NCBI GenBank assembly: GCA_920105625.2
Contig: OV050032.1
Span: 127,579,829-127,643,828 of the forward strand
DNA length: 64,000 bases
Direction of reading: 5' to 3'
Source of the DNA: Clusia tigrina
Taxonomy: Eukaryota > Arthropoda > Insecta > Diptera > Clusiidae
A program made the translations under genes and the position numbers. The stretch's first letter is position 1. Each line of letters opens with the position of its first letter. Shown here in pieces: positions 33,838-44,870 of this stretch. Below the pieces are notes generated by a model. The model had not been told where the DNA came from and searched no databases. It was given only the letters and a program-made list of their open reading frames with translations.

Positions 33838-34750
33838 TTAAGCGGGTCGTGGGCTTGTTTGTAGTAAATTCCTAGCTAGTATATTGGGGTGGTTCGATAA
33901 TTTTAGTTGGTACTTCTGTTTGACATCTGAATGCCTCTGACCTATTAGGGGCACACCTAAATCTCGGTGAATGTTTAGGTTTTTCACGAACACCGGTGCA
34001 CCAGTAATCGTGCGTAGTATTTTAGACTGGGTCCTTTGCAACAGTTCGGTGTTTGATGTTTTTGCTTCTCCCCACAGCTGAATTCCATATGTCCAGATGG
34101 GTACTATTATGGTTTTTTATAAGAGTACTTTGTAGTCAAGGCTTAGTTTTGAGTTTGAATTTAAAAGCCAGTTAAGACTTGCAGCTTTTAGTTTGATGTG
34201 CGCTCTTTTCTTTTCTATGTGTGTTCTCCAGGTAAGGCGTCTGTCGAGGTGAATGCCTAAATATTTCACTTCCGTCTCCTGTGGGATAGTTTTGTTGTTG
34301 AGTATGATTGGAGGACACGTGTGTTTGTTGAGTGTAAATGTTGTGTGTGCTTTTTTGTTCATTTACTGCGATGCGCCAGTTCAAAAGCCAATTTTGAACC
34401 ACGTGTAAATGTTCGTTGAGATCACGCGATGCTATTTGATGGTGCTTGTGGCAAGAGAAGATCGCAGTGTCATCGGCAAAAGTTGAGGTGAGCAGATATT
34501 TGTTTGTTTGTAAGTCTGAGGTGTATAGTGTGTACATTATCGGTCCAAGAACACTTCCTTGAGGTACTCCAGCCAATATATCCATTTCTGGTGAAAGGTA
34601 ATCCAGGTTACTATGGATATATGAAGGCAGAAGTTTTCCTATTTTGTAGACGAGGCCCTCGTGCCACACTTTGTCAAAGGCTTGTGCGACATCGAGGACA
34701 CTGCAGAGCAGTATTGTTTCTCCTCGAACGCCTTTCTGATTTGGGACACT
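33838..34750 (-). pseudogene. LINE C reverse transcriptase, left arm
   Basis: 34,172-34,669 has 'DILAGVPQGSVLGPIMYTLYTSDL' (motif B) and 'STFADDTAIFSCHKHHQ' (intact FADD box). 34,117-34,362 in another frame has 'PPIILNNKTIPQETEVKYLGIHLDRRLTWRTHIEKKRAHIKLKAASLNWLL', and 33,838-34,041 ends with 'QRTQSKILRTITGAPVFVKNLNIHRDLGVP'. The start 'AFDKVWHEGL' and 'HHGTIEQVHRLV' sit at 34,660-34,800. Several frame changes make it dead, although the catalytic motif survives. Confidence 0.87.
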
Positions 34751-35559
34751 AGTCGGTGTACTTGTTCAATAGTGCCATGATTTTTTCGATAGCCAAACTG
34801 GTGGTTAGGTATTTCTTTATTCTGCGCTGATGACCTGTGCTTTTGCCACAGTCGTCTGAGCCGTCTCTTTGCCGTTATCAGTCTTTCAATTTCGAATGAT
34901 GTTGAGCATATTGATTTGCGTGGGATTTGGCCGTTTGGAGGTGCAGCGTGGATTGCTGCTGATAACAGTGTGCAGTTGAATGTTTGTACAGCGGAATCTA
35001 ATTCATGGAGATGGAGGTAGCTTGGAGATATTCCTTGTCGTAGTTTTCTAGTGAGTTGCGGTTTTTCATGAGTATGCCTATCCCACCTCGAGCTTTGCCA
35101 TCCGGACGCAACGTTTTGTTGAACTTATAACCTTTTATTTTAAAATTATGATTCAGAGTAAGGTGAGTTTCAGAAATGAGTAATATGTCAAAATAAGGAA
35201 AGTTTGCACTTCAAGTTGGTGCTGGCTAATGTCGTTCGCGTTCCAATGACAAATTTTTAGCTTATTCATTTGTTTGCAAGTATGGATTTCAAAAGTTGAT
35301 TTTGATTATTTGTTAGTTCTTGCATCATTGATAATATTTAGGACATGAACTGTATCATACATTGCGTTAAGATTCAGAGCACTGCCTCTAGATTTTGCGA
35401 TTATTTATTGGTATTTGAATTTTCAGCTAAATTTGATTTCAGCGCATTAGAATAACTCATGACAGGAGCATGTTTGTCGCTGAATGTAATCGGGATATGG
35501 TGTAGAGGCACTACGTAAGTAACTTCGTGTCGACCTCTCGTTGGCGCATCCCATTTTTC

Positions 35560-36477
35560 AGTTCAGCATACACTTGGCAACCTCTATAGTTAACTGTATG
35601 ACTTCCGCCGCAATTATTGCATTTTTTAGTAAGAACATTTTAATTTTTGTTTATCGACCGTAGACGCAGAGGCTGGGTGGACGCCACCACTACCAACGCA
35701 AATGGAGCATAGGTTGCAATATTATTTGGTATGACCAAACTCCTGGCAGTTTGTGCATTGTACAGTGCCGTTGCATTTGTGTGGTTCTTCAACTGAAATT
35801 CGGCGGTGCATAAGGTATCGCATATTATAGATTGTATGGACTTCACTTTTGACTACGCTGCATTCTAATGTTCAATGCCTTTGAACGAATGTACGCCGGC
35901 ATTGGCCGTGATACTTTCCGCTAACATTGCAAAAGCGCCTTTTATGTATTAAGAACCATATTATATACTAAGTCTTAGCACATAAGAAATTAAGATATAA
36001 ATAGCGATAAGATTTTATCAATAAATCAGATTCGATCTGGAAACCAAACATATCGCTTCTCATTAAAATATTTGGCTGTACTCTTGTAGTCGCCGATTTA
36101 AATTGTGCGCTAGCTCTCGCGCCGCTATACAATCCATTGAGCTCATCATTACATGGCGATCATACATTTCGCTTCTCACTCGAATATCTGGCTGTACTCT
36201 TGTTGGTGCATTCTTCATATTTATTTGGTTTAAAAATTTTTTGGGGATTTTTGGCATGTTTTCAAACGGACTTAGCGCGTAGGCGCTGAATATCATCAGT
36301 TTTTGAGTCTATGCTGATTGCTTTACTGTTTAGTGTATACTGAACTTTCATGACCAAATGTTCGGGCGACTGCTCAAGCGTCAAATTGTCCGTATCTTTG
36401 CTCACATTGTACGATGCGTTATCTGCCTTAGCGAGCTTACGCTCTGGTTGGGGAGAGCGTAATGTGCTCATAAGCAC
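35560..36477 (-). pseudogene. LINE C ORF1 (Gag-like), left arm
   Basis: Open pieces at 36,262-36,477 ('MLMSTLRSPQPERKLAKADNASYN'), 36,063-36,296 and 35,640-35,846. The zinc-knuckle zone near 35,590-35,800 reads 'RRISIEEPHKCNGTVQCTNCQEFGHTK' and 'CNNCGGSHTVNYRGC' in shifting frames. An internal direct repeat around 'agagtacagccagatattcg' occurs twice (about 36,070 and 36,190). Confidence 0.75.
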
Positions 36478-36756
36478 GCCCTCTCAGCTATTGTTTGTTT
36501 ACAGTTTATTTTTAAGTTTATATGTGTGATTTTTTCTTTTAATACTTAATCGAAGCACCTTTTATTTTATATTTAAGTTTTTTTTATTTTTTTTAGAGTC
36601 TGTCTCAGATTTAACTAAATATTGTTTGCCAGATTTGGCTTATCGCCTTTTTCTCACTTGATTTAAACAAAATTTTTTAAATTTCTCTAAAAATTACGGA
36701 GCCCGAAAAAAACACATCCGCTCACTTTGACTGAAAATAATATATGCATATAGATG

Positions 36757-37942
36757 ATCTCAAAATCATACTCTGACAACTTATGCCTGAATCTGGCAAA
36801 CCTGGAGGTTTAATGTTTCCAATTCGATATGCCATGCAATAACTGGTGGAATGAATACTATTTTTCAGCATCACTTAATGCCTTGCTAGCAAACGCTATT
36901 GGCCTGTCACTCACCTCCAGACCTTGTGACAGCACTGCTCCTAATGATTCATTACTAGCATCGGTGGTCAACAAAAAGCTTGTTTCAAAATCTGGGTATG
37001 CCATAATTGGTGGCGAACTTATTATTTCTTTTAGCTTTTCAAACGCCTTCTGACAGCTATCTGACCATTCAAATGTTACATGTTTCCGTAACAGTTTGTT
37101 AATTGACAATGCGATCCCAGCCAAACCCTCTACGAACATTTTATAGTAGTTCACTAACCCCAAAATAACCTGTATCTCTTTCCTATTCCTTGGAACAGCT
37201 AATTTGTTTAAAAACTCCTCCTTCTGGGGGTCTGGCAGTACTCCTGCCTCTGAGCAACGGTGGCATAGGTAAACTACCTCTCTTCGCAAAAAGTGACACT
37301 TCCCGTGTTCAATTTCAGATTGTGCTCCCGTAATTAATGGAGCAACTTGCACAAGCATTGCGAATGCTGCTGCAAGTTCGTCCCATAAATTACTATATCG
37401 TCGAGATACACAAAACAGTCTTACCCATGAAAATATGTTAGCACGTGGTTCATGAGCCGCTGGAAGGTAGCAGGTGCTTCTGTTAAACCAAACGGCATAC
37501 AATTAAACTCTTAGTGCCCTAGACCGGTGCTGAACTCGGTCTTCTGCTTGCTCAGATATCCACCAAAACTTGATGGTAGCCACCAACTAAATCAAGTGAA
37601 GCAAAATATCTACTGTGTCCCAACTGATCCAAAATCCCTTCTATCCTTGAAATTGGGAACACTTGCTTGATAGTGGCATCGTTCAACTTCCTGAAGTCAA
37701 CGACCATTCGCCACTTCTTCTGATCCGGAGTACCCCGCTTCTTTGGTACTAAATGGTGAATACCATGGCAAGGTACTCGGCGAAATGATGTTGTCCTCCA
37801 ACATCCCATGGTCCTGTCTGTTTACCTCCTCCTTATGGGCGTGAGGCAACCTGTACTGTTTCTGGTAAATAAGTAGCTGATCCAACCTTATCGGTATTCT
37901 GTGTTCTACGTCTGGTGCGTAGGTTAACTGGTCTCCTTCCAG
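36757..37942 (-). pseudogene. pol: Gypsy-2 RT and RNase H, left arm
   Basis: Reads from 'LEGDQLTYAPDVEHRIP' (37,860-37,942) through RT fingers 'YRLPHAHKEEVNRQDHGMLEDNIISPS', 'KKWRMVVDFRKLNDATIKQVFP', 'FASLDLVGGYHQV' (motif A), 'FCVYLDDIVIYG' (YLDD, frame-shifted), 'LGLVNYYKMFVEGLAG' and RNase H 'LLTTDASNESLGAVLSQ' to 'YDFEII' at the LINE C insertion. There are stops at several points. Gag and protease are absent: the RT-proximal reading starts at the very base after the LTR. Confidence 0.9.
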
Positions 37943-38398
37943 TGTTGGGGTCCGTGCTCGTCGTTAGGGGTGAGCGCCCATTTGCTTCCGGTAGTAGGTG
38001 CTGCGTAGATGATTACCAAATAAGGCAAACAACTTGTAGCTCTCTTTTTGATATCAGACAAGACAAGGTATTTTATTCTTAAAATCATAAGTCTTACAGT
38101 TGCGTTTCTGGTGTTCCAGTTACGCAACTGTTAATTGAAGTCGATTGGTTAAGCCAACTGACCTACTCGATATAAAAATGTCGATGGAGCACTATAAATT
38201 CCAATTGCATTGTCAACTTGATTTCGAAACCGTGACACCCCAAAAGTTCATATAATAATTAATAAATAAATACCATTTATTTATAATATTTGCAACCTAA
38301 AAATATGTATTTTCTCAATTAGTTTAATTGTAATATTTATAACTGTTAACTGCACCCAATGTGTAGTGTCTATTAGGAGTTGGTGCTGTGAGTCAACA
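37943..38398 (-). mobile_element. Gypsy-2 LTR (456 bp), left arm
   Basis: On the minus strand it begins 'tgttgactcacagcacc' and ends 'cacggaccccaaca' (TG...CA). It is related to the gypsy-1 LTR through 'ggaacaccagaaa', 'gtaggtcagttggctt' and 'tttttaggttgcaa'. No primer-binding site follows; pol 'ctggaaggagacc' starts immediately. The mirror is 40,047-40,502. Confidence 0.88.
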
Positions 38399-38473
38399 TC
38401 TACAATATTCTTCTTGCACTGTAAACAATTTTGTGCATATTAATATTCCTATACTATATACTCGTATATACGA

Positions 38474-38497
38474 GTATATATATATATATATATATAT
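38474..38497. repeat. Short (TA)n at the inner end of the left arm
   Basis: 24 bases of TA preceded by the self-complementary 'actcgtatatacgagt' (38,459-38,475 region). The same palindromic string borders the long (TA)n in the right arm. Confidence 0.9.
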
Positions 38498-38816
38498 CGA
38501 TCGACTTCACCGTTGGAAACAAATTGAACATCTGAAACAACACTTTTGGGTAAGATGGCAAAAGGAGTACATGTGTCGACTACAATCACGCCCCAAATGG
38601 AATAAAATCATCGACAACATTAAAGTTTTACTCCATGAAAAAAAGGTTCCTGGTCAATGGCCTCTCGCAAAAGTAGAAGAATTGCATCCGGGCCATGATG
38701 GTTTGGTTCGAGTTGTTACGCTCTACTGCAACGGAAAATACATCAAACGTCCAATAGCAAAATTATGTCGTTTACCAATAAATGAAGTCACATCATCAGA
38801 TGTTATAGAATCATAA
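38498..38816 (+). pseudogene. BEL/Pao integrase C-terminal fragment in the spacer
   Basis: Plus strand, open from the TA tract through 'DRLHRWKQIEHLKQHFWVRWQKEYMCRLQSR' to the stop at 38,816. It has the same 15-base deletion ('NIKVLLHEKK') and 'SSDVIES' tail as BEL copy 2 at 10,948, so it is a relative of that copy in opposite orientation. It is truncated at 38,498 inside 'atcgatcg', where the BEL sequence and the TA tract share a few bases. Confidence 0.88.
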
Positions 38817-38863
38817 ATCAACTTGCATATTAAAAACCGAGGGTTTTTTGCCGGGTGAATGTT

Positions 38864-39415
38864 TGGGAGTTTTTATACCCAAACAACATTTTTATGGGTA
38901 TTCGCATTTATCCCCATTTTATTCCAAAATCCCCACTCTGGTCAGCACTGCAGTCTCATCACCATCTTATATGCTTGCATTAGCAACAGCACTAACGGCT
39001 TCCTGGCTGCTGTTTTGTTATTGTTTCATTTGCCTTACAATTTGTTGTTACTTTTCTTCGCGAAGAAGATTTAAATACTTTTTGCATGTTTTGCTTTAAA
39101 TAAAATAATTGAAAGTTTTTGTTGCTATTTTTTTCATAGAAGGTTCGTGAAGAATTTTGACAGAAATAAAAAGAGTAGTTGGTGACAAGAATGTGATATG
39201 AATGTGTGTAAAATTTTTAGCTCTCGCAGCAAATAAAATAAATTAAAGTTACTGAATAAATATTTGAAATAGCAGATATTAAAATTAAGAATGTAACTGA
39301 AATACATACAAAGAAAAAATATTAATTAAATACACTAGTCTACAAAATTTTAGACTAAAAACTATAAAAAAAATAAAATATGAGAAATCTTTGAAGCTCA
39401 CTTCTTATGAACATA
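38864..39415 (+). mobile_element. BEL/Pao LTR in the palindrome spacer
   Basis: About 552 bp from 'tgtttgggagtttttatacc' to 'cttcttatgaaca', TG...CA. The first half resembles LTR C most closely ('gccgggtgaatg', no extra 135 bp). The second half resembles LTR A ('atgcaaaaagtatttaaat' without the longer A run; 'ctttgtatgtatttcag'). It is flanked by an integrase end upstream and a Gag start downstream, the tandem/one-LTR arrangement also seen at LTR C. Confidence 0.85.
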
Positions 39416-39462
39416 ACCTATTTTGTTGCATCGAATTTCGTGCTCAAATTCACAATAAAATG

Positions 39463-39594
39463 GAGTCAGTTGATGCTGCAATTGAAGAACAAAAAAGTAT
39501 ACAAGCATATTCACGTGCTTTACCAGAACCATCAATTGCAGAGGACCCGGTTTATAAAAGCGTAGGAAAAGCTAAAGTTGTAATTAATTTGTAA
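39463..39594 (+). pseudogene. gag: BEL/Pao Gag start fragment in the spacer
   Basis: The methionine at 39,463 opens 'MESVDAAIEEQKSIQAYS', matching the probable Gag start of BEL copy 1 (near 10,304). Similarity stops after 'acaagcatattca' (39,514). The following 27 codons ('[21 protein letters not shown]...') do not match copy 1, and the reading stops at 39,594. A frameshift or a different element may explain the tail. Confidence 0.65.
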
Positions 39595-39617
39595 TTTTGT
39601 TTGTATATGCGCCAGTG

Positions 39618-39971
<354 letters not shown>

Positions 39972-40046
39972 TCGTATATACGAGTATATAGTATAGGAAT
40001 ATTAATATGCACAAAATTGTTTACAGTGCAAGAAGAATATTGTAGA

Positions 40047-40502
40047 TGTTGACTCACAGCACCAACTCCTAATAGACACTACACATTGGGTGCAGTTAAC
40101 AGTTATAAATATTACAATTAAACTAATTGAGAAAATACATATTTTTAGGTTGCAAATATTATAAATAAATGGTATTTATTTATTAATTATTATATGAACT
40201 TTTGGGGTGTCACGGTTTCGAAATCAAGTTGACAATGCAATTGGAATTTATAGTGCTCCATCGACATTTTTATATCGAGTAGGTCAGTTGGCTTAACCAA
40301 TCGACTTCAATTAACAGTTGCGTAACTGGAACACCAGAAACGCAACTGTAAGACTTATGATTTTAAGAATAAAATACCTTGTCTTGTCTGATATCAAAAA
40401 GAGAGCTACAAGTTGTTTGCCTTATTTGGTAATCATCTACGCAGCACCTACTACCGGAAGCAAATGGGCGCTCACCCCTAACGACGAGCACGGACCCCAA
40501 CA
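40047..40502 (+). mobile_element. Gypsy-2 LTR, right arm
   Basis: Mirror of 37,943-38,398. It starts at 'tgttgactcac', 77 bp inside the TA tract, and ends '...gaccccaaca', directly joined to pol. An 'aataaaatac' signal lies at about 40,368. Confidence 0.88.
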
Positions 40503-41696
40503 CTGGAAGGAGACCAGTTAACCTACGCACCAGACGTAGAACACAGAATACCGATAAGGTTGGATCAGCTACTTATTTACCAGAAACAGTACAGGTTGCC
40601 TCACGCCCATAAGGAGGAGGTAAACAGACAGGACCATGGGATGTTGGAGGACAACATCATTTCGCCGAGTACCTTGCCATGGTATTCACCATTTAGTACC
40701 AAAGAAGCGGGGTACTCCGGATCAGAAGAAGTGGCGAATGGTCGTTGACTTCAGGAAGTTGAACGATGCCACTATCAAGCAAGTGTTCCCAATTTCAAGG
40801 ATAGAAGGGATTTTGGATCAGTTGGGACACAGTAGATATTTTGCTTCACTTGATTTAGTTGGTGGCTACCATCAAGTTTTGGTGGATATCTGAGCAAGCA
40901 GAAGACCGAGTTCAGCACCGGTCTAGGGCACTAAGAGTTTAATTGTATGCCGTTTGGTTTAACAGAAGCACTTGCTACCTTCCAGCGGCTCATGAACCAC
41001 GTGCTAACATATTTTCATGGGTAAGACTGTTTTGTGTATCTCGACGATATAGTAATTTATGGGACGAACTTGCAGCAGCATTCGCAATGCTTGTGCAAGT
41101 TGCTCCATTAATTACGGGAGCACAATCTGAAATTGAACACGGGAAGTGTCACTTTTTGCGAAGAGAGGTAGTTTACCTATGCCACCGTTGCTCAGAGGCA
41201 GGAGTACTGCCAGACCCCCAGAAGGAGGAGTTTTTGAACAAATTAGCTGTTCCAAGGAATAGGAAAGAGATACAGGTTATTTTGGGGTTAGTGAACTACT
41301 ATAAAATGTTCGTAGAGGGTTTGGCTGGGATCGCATTGTCAATTAACAAACTGTTACGGAAACATGTAACATTTGAATGGTCAGATAGCTGTCAGAAGGC
41401 GTTTGAAAAGCTAAAAGAAATAATAAGTTCGCCACCAATTATGGCATACCCAGATTTTGAAACAAGCTTTTTGTTGACCACCGATGCTAGTAATGAATCA
41501 TTAGGAGCAGTGCTGTCACAAGGTCTGGAGGTGAGTGACAGGCCAATAGCGTTTGCTAGCAAGGCATTAAGTGATGCTGAAAAATAGTATTCATTCCACC
41601 AGTTATTGCATGGCATATCGAATTGGAAACATTAAACCTCCAGGTTTGCCAGATTCAGGCATAAGTTGTCAGAGTATGATTTTGAGATCATCTATA
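40503..41696 (+). pseudogene. pol: Gypsy-2 RT and RNase H, right arm
   Basis: Mirror of 36,757-37,942. The longest open piece (40,943-41,587) covers the end of RT and RNase H ('LGLVNYYKMFVEGLAG', 'LLTTDASNESLGAVLSQ') and stops after 'ALSDAEK'. The first 22 codons after the LTR ('LEGDQLTYAPDVEHRIP' type reading) correspond to the section well inside Pol of gypsy-1 (63,825 onward), which proves that gag and protease were deleted. Confidence 0.9.
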
Positions 41697-41968
41697 TGCA
41701 TATATTATTTTCAGTCAAAGTGAGCGGATGTGTTTTTTTCGGGCTCCGTAATTTTTAGAGAAATTTAAAAAATTTTGCTTAAATCAAGTGAGAAAAAGGC
41801 GATAAGCCAAATCTGGCAAACAATATTTAGTTAAATCTGAGACAGACTCTAAAAAAAATAAAAAAAAAATTAAATATAAAATAAAAGGTGCTTCGATTAA
41901 GCATTAAAAGAAAAAATCACACATATAAACTTAAAAATAAACTGTAAACAAACAATAGCTGAGAGGGC

Positions 41969-42958
41969 GTGCTTATGAGCACATTACGCTCTCCCCAACC
42001 AGAGCGTAAGCTCGCTAGGGCAGATAACGCATCGTACAATGTGAGCAAAGATACGGACAATTTGACGCTTGAGCAGTCGCCCGAACATTTGGTCATGAAA
42101 GTTCAGTATACACTAAACAGTAAAGCAATCAGCATAGACTCAAAAACTGATGATATTCAGCGCCTACGCGCTAAGTCCGTTTGAAAACATGCCAAAAATC
42201 CCCAAAAAATTTTTAAACCAAATAAATATGAAGAATGCACCAACAAGAGTACAGCCAGATATTCGAGTGAGAAGCGAAATGTATGATCGCCATGTAATGA
42301 TGAGCTCAATGGATTGTATAGCGGCGCGAGAGCTAGCGCACAATTTAAATCGGCGACTACAAGAGTACAGCCAAATATTTTAATGAGAAGCGATATGTTT
42401 GGTTTCCAGATCGAATCTGATTTATTGATAAAATCTTATCTGATTTATTGATAAAATCTTATCGCTATTTATATCTTAATTTCTTATGTGCTAAGACTTA
42501 GTATATAATATGGTTCTTAATACATAAAAGGCGCTTTTGCAATGTCAGCGGAAAGTATCACGGCCAATGCCGGCGTACATTCGTTCAAAGGCATTGAACA
42601 TTAGAATGCAGCGTAGTCAAAAGTGAAGTCCATACAATCTATAATATGCGATACCTTATGCACCGCCGAATTTCAATTGAAGAACCACACAAATGCAACG
42701 GCACTGTACAATGCACAAACTGCCAGGAGTTTGGTCATACCAAATAATATTGCAACCTATGCCCCATTTGCGTTGGTAGTGGTGGCGTCCACCCAGCCTC
42801 TGCCTCTACGGTCGATAAAAAAAAATGAAAATGTTCTTACTAAAAAATGCAATAATTGCGGCGGAAGTCATACAGTTAACTATAGAGGTTGCCAAGTGTA
42901 TGCTGAACTGAAAAATGGGATGCGCCAACGAGAGGTCGACACGAAGTTACTTACGTAG
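41969..42958 (+). pseudogene. LINE C ORF1 (Gag-like), right arm
   Basis: Mirror of the left copy: pieces 41,969-42,184, 42,150-42,383 and 42,623-42,958. The last reads 'ITYAPFALVV...' in one frame, while the zinc-knuckle reading ('EEPHKCNGTVQCTNCQEFGH', 'CNNCGGSHTVNYRGC') is split across frames. The piece at 42,623 is longer here than on the left because of a small A-run change near 42,822. Confidence 0.75.
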
Positions 42959-43200
42959 TGCCTCTACACCATATCCCGATTACATTCAGCGACAAACATG
43001 CTCCTGTCATGAGTTATTCTAATGCGCTGAAATCAAATTTAGCTGAAAATTCAAATACCAATAAATAATCGCAAAATCTAGAGGCAGTGCTCTGAATCTT
43101 AACGCAATGTATGATACAGTTCATGTCCTAAATATTATCAATGATGCAAGAACTAACAAATAATCAAAATCAACTTTTGAAATCCATACTTGCAAACAAA

Positions 43201-43420
43201 TGAATAAGCTAAAAATTTGTCATTGGAACGCGAACGACATTAGCCAGCACCAACTTGAAGTGCAAACTTTCCTTATTTTGACATATTACTCATTTCTGAA
43301 ACTCACCTTACTCTGAATCATAATTTTAAAATAAAAGGTTATAAGTTCAACAAAACGTTGCGTCCGGATGGCAAAGCTCGAGGTGGGATAGGCATACTCA
43401 TGAAAAACCGCAACTCACTA
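43201..43420 (+). pseudogene. LINE C APE endonuclease stub, right arm
   Basis: 'MNKLKICHWNANDISQHQLEVQTFL' then, shifted, 'LLISETHLTLNHNFKIKGYKFNK' and 'DGKARGGIGILMKNR'. The endonuclease is cut after about 70 residues; the GDFNAKH and SDH parts are missing, so an internal deletion removed most of the domain and the RT start. Confidence 0.78.
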
Positions 43421-43669
43421 GAAAACTACGACAAGGAATATCTCCAAGCTACCTCCATCTCCATGAATTAGATTCCGCTGTACAAACATTCAACTGCACA
43501 CTGTTATCAGCAGCAATCCACGCTGCACCTCCAAACGGCCAAATCCCACGCAAATCAATATGCTCAACATCATTCGAAATTGAAAGACTGATAACGGCAA
43601 AGAGACGGCTCAGACGACTGTGGCAAAATCACAGGTCATCAGCGCAGAATAAAGAAATACCTAACCACC

Positions 43670-44631
43670 AGTTTGGCTATCGAAAAAATCATGGCACTAT
43701 TGAACAAGTACACCGACTAGTGTCCCAAATCAGAAAGGCGTTCGAGGAGAAACAATACTGCTCTGCAGTGTCCTCGATGTCGCACAAGCCTTTGACAAAG
43801 TGTGGCACGAGGGCCTCGTCTACAAAATAAGAAAACTTCTGCCTTCATATATCCATAGTAACCTGGATTACCTTTCACCAGAAATGGATATATTGGCTGG
43901 AGTACCTCAAGGAAGTGTTCTTGGACCGATAATGTACACACTATACACCTCAGACTTACAAACAAACAAATATCTGCTCACCTCAACTTTTGCCGATGAC
44001 ACTGCGATCTTCTCTTGCCACAAGCACCATCAAATAGCATCGCGTGATCTCAACGAACATTTACACGTGGTTCAAAATTGGCTTTTGAACTGGCGCATCG
44101 CAGTAAATGAACAAAAAAGCACACACAACATTTACACTCAACAAACACACGTGTCCTCCAATCATACTCAACAACAAAACTATCCCACAGGAGACGGAAG
44201 TGAAATATTTAGGCATTCACCTCGACAAACGCCTTACCTGGAGAACACACATAGAAAAGAAAAGAGCGCACATCAAACTAAAAGCTGCAAGTCTTAACTG
44301 GCTTTTAAATTCAAACTCAAAACTAAGCCTTGACTACAAAGTACTCTTATAAAAAACCATAATAGTACCCATCTGGACATATGGAATTCAGCTGTGGGGA
44401 GAAGCAAAAACATCAAACACCGAACTGTTGCAAAGGACCCAGTCTAAAATACTACGCACGATTACTGGTGCACCGGTGTTCGTGAAAAACCTAAACATTC
44501 ACCGAGATTTAGGTGTGCCCCTAATAGGTCAGAGGCATTCAGATGTCAAACAGAAGTACCAACTAAAATTATCGAACCACCCCAATATACTAGCTAGGAA
44601 TTTACTACAAACAAGCCCACGACCCGCTTAA
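43670..44631 (+). pseudogene. LINE C reverse transcriptase, right arm
   Basis: Mirror of 33,838-34,750: motif B 'AGVPQGSVLGPIMYTLYTSDL' and the FADD box in 43,800-44,297; 'YLGIHLDKRLTW' in 44,107-44,352; C-terminal 'LNIHRDLGVPLIGQRHSDVKQKYQL' in 44,428-44,631. Frame changes separate the pieces. The R/K change in 'HLDKRL' is one of few arm differences. Confidence 0.87.
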
Positions 44632-44870
44632 AGAGAGCAGACTTATCGCCATCGTAAACTATTATTAAATAAGCCATCTTTACTAATTTCTATAATTACT
44701 TTTATTTATATTGTTTTCCTAAAATAATAAGTGTTCACTAATATCCTCTCCTTACAGTGGTAAGGAGCAGTGATACATTGTTGTCTAGTTTTAAGATATA
44801 TTTACTCATTGTTAGTCTCTATATGAGTTGTTACAATAAATATGAATTGAAAAAAAATAAAAAATCTATA

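Larger units (their letters stand above)
33598..36756 (-). mobile_element. LINE C (Jockey clade) in gypsy-2, left arm
   Basis: 3.15 kb LINE between two copies of the 7-bp target duplication 'tatagat' (33,598-33,604 and 36,750-36,756). The minus-strand 3' end is '...acaataaatatgaattgaaaaaaaataaaaa', an A-rich tail next to the duplication. Uninterrupted gypsy would read '...GDFEII-YTPGK...' across the site. It is internally deleted: the endonuclease is cut short after 'HLTLNHNFKIKGYKFNKTL' (about 35,090-35,170) and joins degenerate RT. Confidence 0.9.
14814..38497 (+). repeat. Left arm of the giant palindrome
   Basis: Reverse complement of about 39,948-64,000. Examples of paired landmarks: gypsy-2 LTR 37,943-38,398 with 40,047-40,502; LINE C target duplications 36,750-36,756 with 41,690-41,696; hairpin 20,560-20,599 with 58,216-58,255; gypsy-1 LTR 19,365-19,868 with 58,947-59,450. 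The sum of paired coordinates moves from 78,445 to 78,815 by a handful of indels. The outer limit is set only by the window end on the right side. Confidence 0.97.
41690..44870 (+). mobile_element. LINE C (Jockey clade) in gypsy-2, right arm
   Basis: Element body 41,697-44,863 between 'atctata' copies (41,690-41,696 and 44,864-44,870), 3' tail 'gaaaaaaaataaaaa'. The 5' end 'tgcatatattattttcagtcaaag' is followed by about 270 bp of leader. A 23-bp unit ('tgatttattgataaaatcttatc') is duplicated at 42,418-42,463 only in this arm. Confidence 0.9.
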
